Origin: Defluviitalea phaphyphila
Lineage (GTDB): Bacteria > Bacillota > Clostridia > Lachnospirales > Defluviitaleaceae
Direction of reading: 5' to 3'
Assembly (NCBI RefSeq): GCF_001466305.1
Contig: NZ_JWID01000010.1
Location: forward strand, 1-58,991
DNA: 58,991 bases
Part shown: positions 37,895 to 47,585 of the stretch, piece by piece
Layout of the letters: each line of letters starts with the position of its first letter
Position numbering within the stretch: position 1 is the stretch's first letter
Made by a program: the position numbers and the translations under genes
Notes under the pieces: generated by a model
What the model was told of the DNA's origin: nothing
Databases searched by the model: none
Seen by the model: only the letters and a program-made list of their open reading frames with translations

Positions 37895-38389
37895 TTAAAG
37901 AAAATCTATTTGAGAAAAATCAATATTTCCTTCTGTATCTATGAGTTTTTTATCAGCATGAACATACTCAATTTTTCCAACAAACATTTCATGTGAACCT
38001 GTTACAATAGAATCAACTACCTTACACTCTATATTTACAGGACAATCTGGTAATATAGGTGCATTAACTTTTTTACCATCTACTAATTTAACATTCATAA
38101 CTTCTAATTTATTCTCATCTCGTTTACTATGTTTCCCTAAATATTCAAAAGTTTCTTTATAATTTTTTTCTACAAGATTTACTACAAAACATCCAGATTC
38201 TTTAATCATATGATAGGAATATCTTGTTGGTACAATACCTACCATTACCATTGGTGGGTCGTAACTACAATTACAACAATATGCTACTGCTAACACATTA
38301 TCTTCTCCATCTAGCCCTCTACATGAAACAAGTACTTTAGGGGTAGGCTGAAGACAAGATTTCATATTACTAACTTTACCTTTTTCCAT
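37895..38389 (-). CDS. Flavin reductase family protein
   Basis: A 164-residue FMN-binding split-barrel protein. Recognisable parts are PTPKVLVSCRGLDGEDNVLAVAY near the start, SYDPPMVMVGIVPTRYSYHMI (the FMN-contact loop), FVVNLVEKNY and the CKVVDSIVTGSHEMFVGKIE segment. Such proteins in anaerobes reduce flavin or act in metal or oxygen defence; the exact electron partner is unknown. AAAGGAGC lies eight bases before ATG 38389. The promoter at 38459-38487 overlaps a perfect 18-bp-arm dyad, so it is probably tightly regulated. Confidence 0.88.
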   Translation of the reverse strand: MEKGKVSNMKSCLQPTPKVLVSCRGLDGEDNVLAVAYCCNCSYDPPMVMVGIVPTRYSYHMIKESGCFVVNLVEKNYKETFEYLGKHSKRDENKLEVMNVKLVDGKKVNAPILPDCPVNIECKVVDSIVTGSHEMFVGKIEYVHADKKLIDTEGNIDFSQIDFL

Positions 38390-38426
38390 TTTATCAAGCT
38401 CCTTTAACTAACTTTATTTAATAATA

Positions 38427-38487
38427 AATAATATAGTTATGGGCTTATGCCCATAACTATATTATTACAGTTATTAAGATATGTCAA
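38427..38487 (-). promoter_or_regulatory. Promoter plus perfect operator-like dyad of the flavin reductase gene
   Basis: Minus-strand TTGACA (38487-38482), 17-bp spacer, TAATAT (38464-38459); start near 38452. A perfect dyad with 18-bp arms, centred on ATGGGC-N4-GCCCAT, spans 38427-38466, that is about -14 to +26. It fits a repressor operator or a hairpin at the very 5' end of the mRNA. Confidence 0.6.
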
Positions 38488-38506
38488 TATTGTTAATAAA
38501 AAATAA

Positions 38507-38549
38507 AAAAAGAAGACTAAAAATATTTTTATATTTTTGCCTTCTTTTT
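38507..38549 (-). terminator. Terminator of the DUF134 gene
   Basis: AAAAAGAAG / CTTCTTTTT arms around an AT-rich inner segment, eight bases past the stop codon. On the minus strand the stem runs into TTTTTTATTTTTTATT. Confidence 0.6.
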
Positions 38550-38556
38550 AAAATTA

Positions 38557-39033
38557 TTATTCAATATCTTTTATATGTCTCCAACAATTTTTTCTTTCTA
38601 ACTTTCCATCACAGTTCTTATTGCAACTAACTTTTGTTGAGCCACAAGAATAACATGAGTATTTTTTATCTTTAATAGCTTCTAGATTTTCATATCTTTC
38701 TAACCATTCTTCCCCACATTCCAAACATTTAACAGGACAAATATTACGGGTAAAATTTCCACCTTCTATATGAATAATTTTACCATTTACCAAACTATCA
38801 GCAATTTTTTCTCTCGCAGACAAAAGAATTCGTTGAAAAGTTGAACGAGATATTTCCATTTTTTTAGCACATTCTCCTTGCTCTAAACCATTTAAATCCT
38901 TAAGACGTATTGCCTCTAATTCTTCAAAATTCAATATATTTTCTGGCATTCCATTAACATTTTCTTCAGAAGGAATAAAATACTGTATAGAAGGTATATT
39001 TTCAACCTTTCTCCACTTTATTGGTCTTGCCAA
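38557..39033 (-). CDS. DUF134 family HTH protein
   Basis: A 158-residue DUF134 protein. The opening MARPIKWRKVENIPSIQYF, the LNFEELEAIRLKDLNGL segment and the helix-turn-helix CAKKMEISRSTFQRILLSAR (about 57-76) define the family. The C-terminal part has four Cys clusters (CPVKCLECG, CYSCG, CNKNC, and C150), suggesting metal or redox sensing. The start is TTG 39033 behind GGAG. It lies directly upstream of the flavin reductase gene on the same strand but behind a terminator, and is a natural candidate for the regulator of that gene's dyad (inference). Confidence 0.88.
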   Translation of the reverse strand: MARPIKWRKVENIPSIQYFIPSEENVNGMPENILNFEELEAIRLKDLNGLEQGECAKKMEISRSTFQRILLSAREKIADSLVNGKIIHIEGGNFTRNICPVKCLECGEEWLERYENLEAIKDKKYSCYSCGSTKVSCNKNCDGKLERKNCWRHIKDIE

Positions 39034-39105
39034 TTATATCAACTCCGTTTAAATAATATTTTTATTATATTAAATCTCTATACAATATTTTCTAATTTTA
39101 AGATG

Positions 39106-39133
39106 AAAACACTAGCCTAAAGGCTAGTGTTTT
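39106..39133 (-). terminator. Terminator of rnpB
   Basis: 12-bp arms AAAACACTAGCC / GGCTAGTGTTTT with a 4-nt loop, ten bases beyond the RNase P RNA 3' end. Confidence 0.8.
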
Positions 39134-39143
39134 CATAAATATA

Positions 39144-39491
39144 ATGAGCAAGTCTATAAGCCGAGTTCTGTATTAGACGGTCATCTATCTAGGCGTATAG
39201 TTACCTATACGCTCAAGCAACCTACCCGGGAACGTGACGGGCCGCCACATATGTTCCCCTATACGGTTTTGCTCCAAGTGGGGTTTACAGAGCCTCTTTA
39301 GTCGCCTAAAGAGCGGTGAGCTCTTACCTCACCTTTCCACCCTTACCAGAAAACTGGCGGTTTATTTCTGTTGCACTTTCCTTAGAGTCGCCTCCACTGG
39401 GTATTACCCAGCACCTTGCCCTATGGAGCTCGGACTTTCCTCAAGTACGACCTTTCGGTACTGTACTTGCGACCGTCTGACTTACTCACCA
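39144..39491 (-). ncRNA. rnpB: RNase P RNA (class A)
   Basis: The catalytic RNA that trims tRNA 5' ends. On the minus strand the 5' part carries GAGGAAAGTCCGAGCTCC (P4 and its neighbours), then GGGCAAGGTGCTGGGTAA, GGAAAGTGCAACAGAAA and GGTAAGGGTGGAAAGGTG, and the 3' end ACAGAACTCGGCTTA. GAGTAAGTC near 39487-39479 pairs with GACTTGCTC near 39154-39146 to close helix P1. About 348 nt; the ends are set by P1 and may be off by several bases. Its GC content is far higher than the surroundings. Short reading frames inside it are not genes. Confidence 0.93.
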
Positions 39492-39509
39492 TATTTTTGC
39501 TGTTTTGTT

Positions 39510-39538
39510 ATATTAACATAATTATATCTATTCGTCAA
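39510..39538 (-). promoter_or_regulatory. rnpB promoter
   Basis: Minus-strand TTGACG (39538-39533), 17-bp spacer, TAATAT (39515-39510) with an upstream TG (extended -10). Predicted start near 39503. Confidence 0.7.
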
Positions 39539-39543
39539 TAAAT

Positions 39544-41214
39544 TTAACGAAAACAACTGCCTCCAATAAATTCTCTTATAATAGAATTTTTTGGAACATC
39601 TTCTGTACTTACTCCTAAAAAATAATCTAAAAATTTAATCAATCTTTTTGCCTCTGAATAATATTTAGATTGGTTGTCTATCTTAAATAATAAAGGTTCT
39701 GCATATTGTTTTAATACAGCTAATTCATATACTAAAGCTGAATTAAACATGACGTCTGCTTCTTCTTGAAAAGGAAATATATTTTTTTCTTCTCCTCTCC
39801 TTACAGAAGGCCATAATTCTATAGTTTTTTCTGCACTTATGCCTCTATACTGATTATCCCGCACAATTCTTCTAATAAGTCTTGTATCCGTTGTCGGAAT
39901 TCTATTATGATCATCCAAATTTAATTGAGTTAAAGCACTAATATAAATTTTAAATTTATTTTCTTTAGGAATATCTTTAGTCAACTTTTCATTAAGACCA
40001 TGAATTCCTTCTATTATAAGAACATCATTAACATCCATTTTTATTTTTCTTCCTCTATATTCCCTCTTACCTAACTTAAAATTAAAAGATGGTATTTCCA
40101 CTATTTCGCCATTTAACATTCTATTCAAATCTTCATTAAATTGTTTAATATCAATCGCCTCTAATGCTTCAAAATCATATTCTCCATTTTCATCCCTAGG
40201 AGTAAATTCTCTATCCACAAAATAATCATCTATTGAAATTGCATGGGGACGCATACCATTTACCCTAAGTTGAATGGCAAGTCTTTGTGCAAAAGTAGTT
40301 TTCCCTGATGAAGAAGGCCCTGCTATTAAAATTATTCCAATAGAATCTCTTTTTTGTGCTATTTTATCTGCTATTTGAGCAATTTTCTTTTCATGAAGAG
40401 CTTCCGAAATTCTAATTAATCCTCCTATTCCTTGGTCTGATATTACATCATTTAAAGCACCAACTGTATCAACTTTCATGATTTTTCCCCAATTTTTATA
40501 TTCTAAAAATACTTGAGATAATTTTTTTAAAGGAATATATTCTGGCAATTTTGTTGGTTCTTTTGTTGTAGGAAATTGTAATATAAATCCTTGTGAATGA
40601 GGGATTAAGCGAAATAGATTTAAATATCCTGTGCTTGGAACCATATATCCATAAAAATAATTTTTAAGTCCATCTAAATCGTATAAATTTATCATAGAAA
40701 CTCTTCTATATCTAAATAATTTCTTTTTGTCTTCCATCCCATTTTCTTCAAATATATTCATTGCTTGATCTAGAGGGAGAGAGAGTTTTTTAAATGGAAT
40801 ATCTCTTTCTACAATTTCTTTCATTTTATTTTCAACTTTATTTAATATTTCTTCAGATACTTCATCCATTCCTAATATTTCACAATAAAACCCCGATCCC
40901 ATAGAATGATGTATTATAACATTTCCATCTTTTATTATTTTTCTTACGGCATATATAAGTAAAAAAGATAAACTTCTTTGATAAATTCTCATTCCATCAA
41001 TGTTAGTTAAATCAATAAATTCTATATTACAATTATCATCTATTTTATTCATTAATTCTCTAATTTTATTATTTATTTTTGCTGCTACAATTTTGGCTTT
41101 GTAATGCTTTTGAACATCTTTGGCAATTTCTTCTAAGGTAATTCCTTTTTTATACATTTTTATTTCCCCATTAGGGAAAGTAACTTTTATATTTTGTTCA
41201 TTAAAATTATCCAT
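39544..41214 (-). CDS. TGS-domain nucleoside (uridine-type) kinase
   Basis: A 556-residue protein joining an N-terminal TGS domain (about 8-68, VTFPNGEIKMYKKGITLEEIA), a region like the editing domain of threonyl-tRNA synthetase (HHSMGSGFY at 102-110), and a C-terminal uridine-kinase fold with Walker A GPSSSGKT (299-306), SIDDYFVDREFTPRD and LIIEGIHGLNE. Such fusions are common in Clostridia and are labelled nucleoside kinase. ATG 41214 follows GAGGGGGATGCAT; the frame upstream overlaps nothing useful. It follows nif3 closely. The role of the tRNA-synthetase-like half is unknown. Confidence 0.88.
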   Translation of the reverse strand: MDNFNEQNIKVTFPNGEIKMYKKGITLEEIAKDVQKHYKAKIVAAKINNKIRELMNKIDDNCNIEFIDLTNIDGMRIYQRSLSFLLIYAVRKIIKDGNVIIHHSMGSGFYCEILGMDEVSEEILNKVENKMKEIVERDIPFKKLSLPLDQAMNIFEENGMEDKKKLFRYRRVSMINLYDLDGLKNYFYGYMVPSTGYLNLFRLIPHSQGFILQFPTTKEPTKLPEYIPLKKLSQVFLEYKNWGKIMKVDTVGALNDVISDQGIGGLIRISEALHEKKIAQIADKIAQKRDSIGIILIAGPSSSGKTTFAQRLAIQLRVNGMRPHAISIDDYFVDREFTPRDENGEYDFEALEAIDIKQFNEDLNRMLNGEIVEIPSFNFKLGKREYRGRKIKMDVNDVLIIEGIHGLNEKLTKDIPKENKFKIYISALTQLNLDDHNRIPTTDTRLIRRIVRDNQYRGISAEKTIELWPSVRRGEEKNIFPFQEEADVMFNSALVYELAVLKQYAEPLLFKIDNQSKYYSEAKRLIKFLDYFLGVSTEDVPKNSIIREFIGGSCFR

Positions 41215-41247
41215 ATGCATCCCCCTCTTATATTTATTAATAATCAC

Positions 41248-42039
41248 TTAATACAAAATAAATGGATCTCCATTTATTTTAGAAACTATAATTTCTAATT
41301 TTTTATCTTCTTTATTTATATTTTCTAAATATTTTTTTATAACAGGAATTATTATATTTTCTGTTCCATAATGTCCAGCATCAATAAGGGCTATACCCAA
41401 TTCCTTTGCTTTTTGTGCATCATGAAATTTTACATCTCCTGTTATAAATAAATCAGCTTTTTTATTGACTGCTTCTTGTATATATGATATCCCACTACCT
41501 GTAGTTAATGCAACAATATTAATTACTTTTGTAGGATTTCCTACTACTCGTATATTTGAGATTTTTAATTTTTCCTTAACAAATTTCGCATATTCTTCTA
41601 AAGTACAAGCGTTTTTTAAATTGCCTATTCTACCCATCCCATAATTATCTATTTCTTTTAATACGGATATATTTTCTAATTCTAATAAATTAGCTAAGGT
41701 ATCATTAGTTCCTCCAAAAGCAATATCTAAATTTGTATGTGCTGAATATACTCCGATGTTATTTTTAATAAGAGAATATATGCTTTGGCCTATAGCATCA
41801 TTTTTTGTAATAGATTTTAAAGGTTTAAAAATAAATGGATGATGAGTTATTATTAAATCAACTTTTTCTTTTATTGCTTCTTCTATTACCTCTGGTATAG
41901 CATCTAAAGCAATTAATACTCTATTAACTTCTTGATCTATATCTCCAATCATAAGTCCCACATTATCCCACTCTTCTGCTAAATATTCAGGAGCTAATTT
42001 ATTTAATTCTTCAATAATTTTTTTACATTTTACAGACAT
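41248..42039 (-). CDS. Nif3-like dinuclear metal-center protein
   Basis: A 263-residue member of the Nif3/DUF34 (YqfO) family, forming toroidal hexamers with two metals per site. Metal-binding segments are IITHHPFIFK (about 63-72), SAHTNLDIAFGGTND (about 98-112) and ALIDAGHYGTEN (about 225-236). The Bacillus-type inserted domain is absent, consistent with the shorter length. It overlaps trmK by 10 nt, the conserved trmK-nif3 pair next to sigA. Roles in GTP cyclohydrolase-like or NAD-precursor chemistry have been proposed for the family but are not settled. Confidence 0.92.
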   Translation of the reverse strand: MSVKCKKIIEELNKLAPEYLAEEWDNVGLMIGDIDQEVNRVLIALDAIPEVIEEAIKEKVDLIITHHPFIFKPLKSITKNDAIGQSIYSLIKNNIGVYSAHTNLDIAFGGTNDTLANLLELENISVLKEIDNYGMGRIGNLKNACTLEEYAKFVKEKLKISNIRVVGNPTKVINIVALTTGSGISYIQEAVNKKADLFITGDVKFHDAQKAKELGIALIDAGHYGTENIIIPVIKKYLENINKEDKKLEIIVSKINGDPFILY

Positions 42040-42719
42040 TTTAACACCTCTTCACAATATTTAATTTCTTCTTTTATTTCAAATAGTCTTTTTAACGTAT
42101 TTTCAGTATTAATTTTCTGTAATTTGTTTAAAATATTATGTAAAGTTATTATTCTTTGCTGTATGTATTGTTTTAATATAGGATTTTTATTTAGAACAAG
42201 AATTACTCCAAATAAATATTCTTTTTCATTATTATATTTTTCAATCCCAGGTTCAGCAGTAATCACAAAATAATATTTATTATCTTCATAAATTATTTCT
42301 TCATTTATTATTTTAAAATTAATTTTATGAAGATATTTTCTTACTTCTTTTTGGTCAATCTGTGGCTGAAGTATAATTCTTTTTGCTCCTTTTACTATTT
42401 CAGGCTTTTTGTCTAAAATATCAATAATTAATTTCCCACCCATACCTGCTATGATAATAGTATTTACTTCATTTATTTTTATTGGTTCTAATCCATTTCC
42501 TAATCTTGTTTCTATTATTTGTTCTAATTTATTTTGCTTTATATTTTGTTTTGCTCTTATTAAAGGCCCTTTATTAATGTCTGTAGCAATTGCTTTTTTT
42601 ATAATTTTTCTTTTACATAAATATATAGGAATATAAGCATGGTCTGTTCCTATATCTGCAATAATTGCCTCTTTGGGTACTTGTTTTGCAATACTAAGTA
42701 AACGGCTTGATAATTCCAT
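42030..42719 (-). CDS. trmK: tRNA (adenine-22-N1)-methyltransferase TrmK
   Basis: A 229-residue class I methyltransferase that forms m1A22 in tRNA. It shows the SAM-binding ADIGTDHAYIPIYL motif (about 20-33), KAIATDINKGPL, NTIIIAGMGGKLIIDIL and LQPQIDQKEVRKYL (the NPP-like region). The C-terminal ~70 residues form a helical coil. It lies downstream of sigA behind a strong terminator, so it probably has its own promoter or depends on read-through. It overlaps nif3. Confidence 0.94.
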   Translation of the reverse strand: MELSSRLLSIAKQVPKEAIIADIGTDHAYIPIYLCKRKIIKKAIATDINKGPLIRAKQNIKQNKLEQIIETRLGNGLEPIKINEVNTIIIAGMGGKLIIDILDKKPEIVKGAKRIILQPQIDQKEVRKYLHKINFKIINEEIIYEDNKYYFVITAEPGIEKYNNEKEYLFGVILVLNKNPILKQYIQQRIITLHNILNKLQKINTENTLKRLFEIKEEIKYCEEVLKCL

Positions 42720-42747
42720 AATCTTCTCCTTTATATATAAATTAATT

Positions 42748-42785
42748 GAATAAAAAGAAGTTGATTAATCAACTTCTTTTTATTC
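42748..42785. terminator. Terminator after sigA
   Basis: A 38-nt palindrome with 19-bp arms centred on GATTAATC; it contains the sigA stop codon. It can act in either direction. Confidence 0.8.
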
Positions 42786-43847
42786 CAAATAATCTTTTAA
42801 CTTTTTACTTCTACTTGGATGTCTTAACTTTCTTAGAGCTTTTGCTTCTATTTGCCTTATACGTTCTCTAGTTACATTAAACTCTTTTCCTACTTCTTCT
42901 AGAGTTCTCGCTCTTCCATCATCTAATCCAAATCTAAGTCTAAGGACTTTTTGTTCCCTTTCTGTCAAAGTATCTAAAACATCAATTAATTGTTCTTTTA
43001 AAAGAGTAAAAGCAGCAGCCTCTGATGGTACAGGAACATCTTCATCAGGAATAAAATCTCCTAAATGACTATCTTCTTCCTCTCCTATAGGAGTTTCTAG
43101 TGAAACTGGTTCTTGAGCAATTTTAATAATTTCTCTTACCTTAGCAACCGGCATATCCATTTCTTTTGCTATTTCTTCCGGCTGAGGCTCACGGCCTAAT
43201 TCTTGAAGTAATTGTCTTGAAACACGGATTAATTTATTAATTGTTTCAACCATATGAACTGGTATTCGAATGGTTCTTGCTTGGTCTGCTATAGCTCTTG
43301 TAATAGCTTGACGAATCCACCAAGTTGCATATGTACTAAATTTATAACCTTTACGATAATCAAATTTTTCTACTGCTTTAATTAATCCTAGATTTCCCTC
43401 TTGAATTAAATCTAAAAATAACATTCCACGCCCTACATACCTTTTTGCAATACTAACTACTAATCTAAGATTAGCTTCTGCTAATCTTCTTTTAGCTTCT
43501 GCATCTCCTTGTTCCATTCTTTTAGCTAACTCTATTTCTTCTTCTGCTGAAAGAAGTGGCACTTTCCCTATTTCTTTTAAATACATACGAACAGGGTCGT
43601 CTATATTTATTCCATCAGGTAAACTTAAATCTAATTCATTTTCTGGTTCTTCTTCTATATTTCCTATTACATCAATATTTTGCTTTTCAAGATATTCATA
43701 AATTTTTTCAATTTGTTCTGGTTCTAACTCTAAATCAGAAAAATAATCCATAATTTCTTTATATTCAAGTACTCCTTTTTTTTGCTTTGCTAAAGAAACT
43801 AATTCTTTAACACGAGTCAAAAATTTAGTTTGTTCGCTTGTTTTCAC
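42780..43847 (-). CDS. sigA: RNA polymerase primary sigma factor SigA (RpoD)
   Basis: The housekeeping sigma factor, 355 residues. Region 1.2-2 contains [21 protein letters not shown] and the core-binding/-10 segment [27 protein letters not shown]; region 3 [17 protein letters not shown]; region 4 [19 protein letters not shown] and the [22 protein letters not shown]. It recognises the TTGACA/TATAAT promoters seen in this window. The dnaG-sigA order is the conserved macromolecular synthesis operon, here without rpsU. The gap to dnaG is 34 nt. Confidence 0.98.
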   Translation of the reverse strand: MKTSEQTKFLTRVKELVSLAKQKKGVLEYKEIMDYFSDLELEPEQIEKIYEYLEKQNIDVIGNIEEEPENELDLSLPDGINIDDPVRMYLKEIGKVPLLSAEEEIELAKRMEQGDAEAKRRLAEANLRLVVSIAKRYVGRGMLFLDLIQEGNLGLIKAVEKFDYRKGYKFSTYATWWIRQAITRAIADQARTIRIPVHMVETINKLIRVSRQLLQELGREPQPEEIAKEMDMPVAKVREIIKIAQEPVSLETPIGEEEDSHLGDFIPDEDVPVPSEAAAFTLLKEQLIDVLDTLTEREQKVLRLRFGLDDGRARTLEEVGKEFNVTRERIRQIEAKALRKLRHPSRSKKLKDYLE

Positions 43848-43881
43848 AAAAATCCTTCCTTTCTCTCACTTGTCTACTATT

Positions 43882-45690
43882 TTAACCATTTATAATGTTA
43901 ATATACAATTTTTCTAGTTGCTTTTTTTCTTCAATTAAAGTTTGTATTTTATATATATCTGTAGTTGTTCTACTTTTTTTATCAATACTTGCTCTTTTTA
44001 TTAATTTTATTTGGTCATTAATAGCTTTTTCTATATCATAATCTCTATCATTATACTTATTTTTTTCTTTACTATTAAATATTGAAGAAATTTTCTTTTG
44101 TTCTTCTAGACTCTCAAAGTTATTAATAAGAACTGCTGGCTCTATGTTAAGCCCTTTATCATATCTTTCATATATCAACTTTGCTGCTTTCATTAAAGTA
44201 GCATCGTCAAAATCTTCAAAAGATAAATAGGGTCTTATTTTTTCATAAATATGAGGATTATCATATAATAAACTTAAAATATTTTTTTGTGCTTTATATA
44301 ATCCATTTTCTTCATTATTCTCTTGTTTTATTCTTATATTATCTTTAAATGTTTCTGATACTTTTTTGTAATTAATTTGTTTTCTGTTGCTACGTTCTTT
44401 TTCTGCTATAATTTTTCTTATTACTCCAAAAATAGATTCTTTCGAAATACCTATATCCCGTGATAATTCATCAATATATACATCTCTTTCTATTGCATTG
44501 TCTAATTTAGACAAAATTTCTGCTACTTCCATTGTAAATTTAATTTTTTGTTCTGCATCTGATATATCATATTTTTTTCGTAAAATATGAACTTGAAACA
44601 TAATAGCTCCCATAGCTTCATTAAGTAATTTTTGAAAATTTTCTCCTCCATTTTGTTTAATAAATTCATCTGGATCTTTTCCATCTGGAACTTGCATTAC
44701 TTTAACTTTTAATCCAACAGAAGATAAAATAGGAATTGCTCTTATAGCTGCTTTAGTTCCTGCTTCATCACTATCATAAACTAATACAACTTCATCTGTA
44801 TATCGTTTTAATAATAAAGCTTGTCTAGAAGTAAAGGCTGTTCCTAAAGATGCTACTACATTTTTAAATCCTGCTTGATGTAAAGAAATAACATCCATAT
44901 ATCCTTCCACTATTAAAATTTGTTCTTTTCCTGAAACTCTAGCATAATTTAATCCATATAAATTTTTACTTTTATCAAATAAAGGGGTATCTGGAGAATT
45001 CATATATTTAGGTAAACTATCATCTAAAACTCTCCCTCCAAAAGCAATAATCTGATTATGAACATCAAAAATAGGAAACATTATTCTGTTACGAAATCTA
45101 TCAATATGACTTTTTCCATTCTTTTTAGAAATAACTAGTCCACTTTTAAGTATATGTTCTTCATTGTATCCTTTATATAATAAATATTTATATAGGTCAT
45201 TAAAATCTATATTAGAATATCCTATACCAAATAATTTTTGAGTTCTTTTTTGTAATTTTCTTTTTTCTAAATATTCTACTGCTGTTCTTCCTCTAGAAGA
45301 ATGTAAATTAGCATAAAAATATTTCGCAGCCTCTTTATGAATATTAAGTAATATTTTCTTTTCCTCTAGTTTTTTTCTAGTTTCTCCTGAATATTCAGAT
45401 TCAGGCAAATTAATATGAGCTCTTTCAGCTAAATATTTTACAGCTTCTATAAAACTAAAATTTTCTATTTGCATAATAAACGTAAATACATTTCCTCCTG
45501 CTTGACATCCAAAACAATAATACATTTGTTTGTCAGGACTAACAGAAAAAGAGGGAGTATCTTCATTATGAAATGGACACAATCCAAAATATGAGCTTCC
45601 TTTTTTTTTCAATTTAACATATTCGGAAACTACGTCAACCAAATCATTTTGGCTGCGAACTTCCTCTATGATCTCCTCTGAATAATACAT
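43882..45690 (-). CDS. dnaG: DNA primase
   Basis: DnaG makes RNA primers for replication. The 602 residues have a CHC2 zinc finger (Cys38, His41, Cys59, Cys62 in GLCPFHNEDTPSF and MYYCFGC), the TOPRIM polymerase core with VEGYMDVISLHQAG and VLVYDSDEAGTKAA, and a C-terminal helicase-binding domain starting near 435. Length is normal. The sequence PDGKDPDEFIKQ in the core is also conserved. It lies upstream of sigA in the usual order. Confidence 0.97.
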   Translation of the reverse strand: MYYSEEIIEEVRSQNDLVDVVSEYVKLKKKGSSYFGLCPFHNEDTPSFSVSPDKQMYYCFGCQAGGNVFTFIMQIENFSFIEAVKYLAERAHINLPESEYSGETRKKLEEKKILLNIHKEAAKYFYANLHSSRGRTAVEYLEKRKLQKRTQKLFGIGYSNIDFNDLYKYLLYKGYNEEHILKSGLVISKKNGKSHIDRFRNRIMFPIFDVHNQIIAFGGRVLDDSLPKYMNSPDTPLFDKSKNLYGLNYARVSGKEQILIVEGYMDVISLHQAGFKNVVASLGTAFTSRQALLLKRYTDEVVLVYDSDEAGTKAAIRAIPILSSVGLKVKVMQVPDGKDPDEFIKQNGGENFQKLLNEAMGAIMFQVHILRKKYDISDAEQKIKFTMEVAEILSKLDNAIERDVYIDELSRDIGISKESIFGVIRKIIAEKERSNRKQINYKKVSETFKDNIRIKQENNEENGLYKAQKNILSLLYDNPHIYEKIRPYLSFEDFDDATLMKAAKLIYERYDKGLNIEPAVLINNFESLEEQKKISSIFNSKEKNKYNDRDYDIEKAINDQIKLIKRASIDKKSRTTTDIYKIQTLIEEKKQLEKLYINIING

Positions 45691-45843
45691 TTTGATCCCC
45701 TTATCTTTAAATATTATTCTATAGAAATCTACCTTAATTATTTCGACATAATACCTTTTAATCCTTCAACAATTTTAATATTTTTCATCTTTATAAAAAT
45801 TACATAAAAAAATATATATTTATTTTAATTTTTAATATATTTC

Positions 45844-46302
45844 TCATAGTAAATTTTGAGTATCTTCTATAAGTCTTATTAAATTTCTTTCAAAATTAAT
45901 ATTATCTTTTCTATTTCTTTTGTGATTTCCTTTGATTTTTCCTCCAGCTTTTCTTATCTCTTTATTTAAATGTCTATTATATAACAATATATCTATACTT
46001 TCATTTAAGTAAATTTTCCCATTAGGAGAAATTGCTCTTGCTCCTTTAGATAAAACAATGGATGCCAACCCATAATCTTGAGTAACTACAATATCTCCGT
46101 TTTTTATATCATTTATAATAGCTAAATCCACTGCTTGTGGATATGAATCAACAATACAATATTTTATATTACTTTTTTTATTTGGTACATGACAATAACT
46201 ACAAAATAAAATAGCAGTAATATTATATTTTATTGATATATCTTCGATAATTTTTATTACTGGACAACTATCTCCATCTATAACAATTCTAATGTTCTTC
46301 AT
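45844..46302 (-). CDS. DUF188 (YaiI/YqxD) family protein
   Basis: A 152-residue protein of the YaiI/YqxD family: IVIDGDSCPVIKIIEDI at the start, the SYPQAVDLAIINDIKNGDIVVTQDYGLA core and the basic GGKIKGNHKRNRKD C-terminal stretch. The fold is PIN-like with conserved acidic residues (Asp9, Asp59, Asp75-type), suggesting a nuclease, though activity is unproven. It lies 11 nt behind dgt and upstream of dnaG, a common Firmicute arrangement. Confidence 0.9.
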   Translation of the reverse strand: MKNIRIVIDGDSCPVIKIIEDISIKYNITAILFCSYCHVPNKKSNIKYCIVDSYPQAVDLAIINDIKNGDIVVTQDYGLASIVLSKGARAISPNGKIYLNESIDILLYNRHLNKEIRKAGGKIKGNHKRNRKDNINFERNLIRLIEDTQNLL

Positions 46303-46313
46303 ATTTTCCCCTC

Positions 46314-47324
46314 TTAATAAATATTCCAGGAAGAAGGTACATATATTTCACAATATTTTTTTATAGCATATCTATCCGTCATCCCTGCTATATAATCACA
46401 CACTATTCTTTCTTTTGTTTTATTTTCTTCTTCATAAATAGAATAAAATTCTTTAGGAATCTTTTCAGGATGTTTTACAAAAAATTTATATAACTGTTTT
46501 ACAATATGTTGAGCTTTTTTTTCTTCCTTTTTTGCTAAAGAACCTATATACACATGTTCAAACATAAATTTACGTAATTTTTTCATACTTCTTTCTACTT
46601 CTTTGCTCATAATAATATCAGGTTTCCCTATACTATTTTTAATTATATCTCTAATCATAGTATTAATTCTTTTGCTAAAATTATCTCCTAAAATTTCAAT
46701 ACAATCTTTAGGTAGATCTTCTTCTTTTATAATTTTTCCTCTTATTGCATCATCTATGTCATGATTTATATATGCAATTTTATCTGATAATTGAACAATT
46801 TTCCCTTCTAAAGTACTAGGAGTTCCTTTAGTTGGATGATTAATAATTCCATCCCTTACTTCCCATGTAAGATTCAATCCTCTCCCATTTCTTTCTAATA
46901 TATCAACAACTCTAAGACTTTGTTCATAATGTTTAAATCCTAAAGGAGATATTTCATTTAAAACTTGTTCTCCCGCATGGCCAAAAGGAGTATGCCCAAG
47001 ATCATGACCTAGGGCAATAGCTTCAGTTAAATCTTCATTTAATGATAAAGCTCTCGCTATAGTTCTTGCAATTTGAGAAACTTCTAATGTATGAGTAAGT
47101 CTAGTTCGGTAGTGATCTCCTTCTGGAGAAATAAAAACTTGAGTTTTATGTTTTAATCTTCTAAAAGTTTTGCAGTGAATAATTCTATCTCTATCTCTTT
47201 GAAAATCTGTACGTACATCACATTTTTTTTCTTCTATTTTTCTGCCTCTACTATTTTTACTTTTAACTGCATAAGGACTTAAAAATTCTTCTTCTCTTTT
47301 TTCTTGTATCTCTCTGAGATTCAT
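46314..47324 (-). CDS. dgt: Deoxyguanosinetriphosphate triphosphohydrolase-like protein
   Basis: A 336-residue HD-domain dNTPase that splits dNTPs to deoxynucleosides and triphosphate. The HD metal ligands appear as His78 in [12 protein letters not shown], His107-Asp108 in [11 protein letters not shown], and a distal Asp in DIDDAIRG. The N-terminal [17 protein letters not shown] is typical of the Bacillus-like type. It heads a dgt-DUF188 unit near dnaG, which fits a role in nucleotide quality control during replication. The ribosome site is GGTGGTGAAAT-like. Confidence 0.93.
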   Translation of the reverse strand: MNLREIQEKREEEFLSPYAVKSKNSRGRKIEEKKCDVRTDFQRDRDRIIHCKTFRRLKHKTQVFISPEGDHYRTRLTHTLEVSQIARTIARALSLNEDLTEAIALGHDLGHTPFGHAGEQVLNEISPLGFKHYEQSLRVVDILERNGRGLNLTWEVRDGIINHPTKGTPSTLEGKIVQLSDKIAYINHDIDDAIRGKIIKEEDLPKDCIEILGDNFSKRINTMIRDIIKNSIGKPDIIMSKEVERSMKKLRKFMFEHVYIGSLAKKEEKKAQHIVKQLYKFFVKHPEKIPKEFYSIYEEENKTKERIVCDYIAGMTDRYAIKKYCEIYVPSSWNIY

Positions 47325-47585
47325 CTATTTCACCACCTATCTAACATCCTTAGAAACCCTTTTATCTTATATATACTACACTTTATTTCAAAATCCTTCA
47401 AATCTATCAAAAAAGAATAGGATTTTAAACATATTTATTATATTAAACTTAATTTTATTTATATGAATTTTATTTATTAAAATATATCATATATCAAAAT
47501 TTATACAAAATTCTTTCCCTTTTGGTAACATAAAAGTTCTTATTTCATATAATATTGTAGAAAATAATTAGGAGGTGTCATATTT

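Noticed and set aside
39234-39521. A 95-codon plus-strand frame
   Set aside because: It lies inside the RNase P RNA, whose conserved segments explain the sequence; the frame is a by-product of the higher GC.
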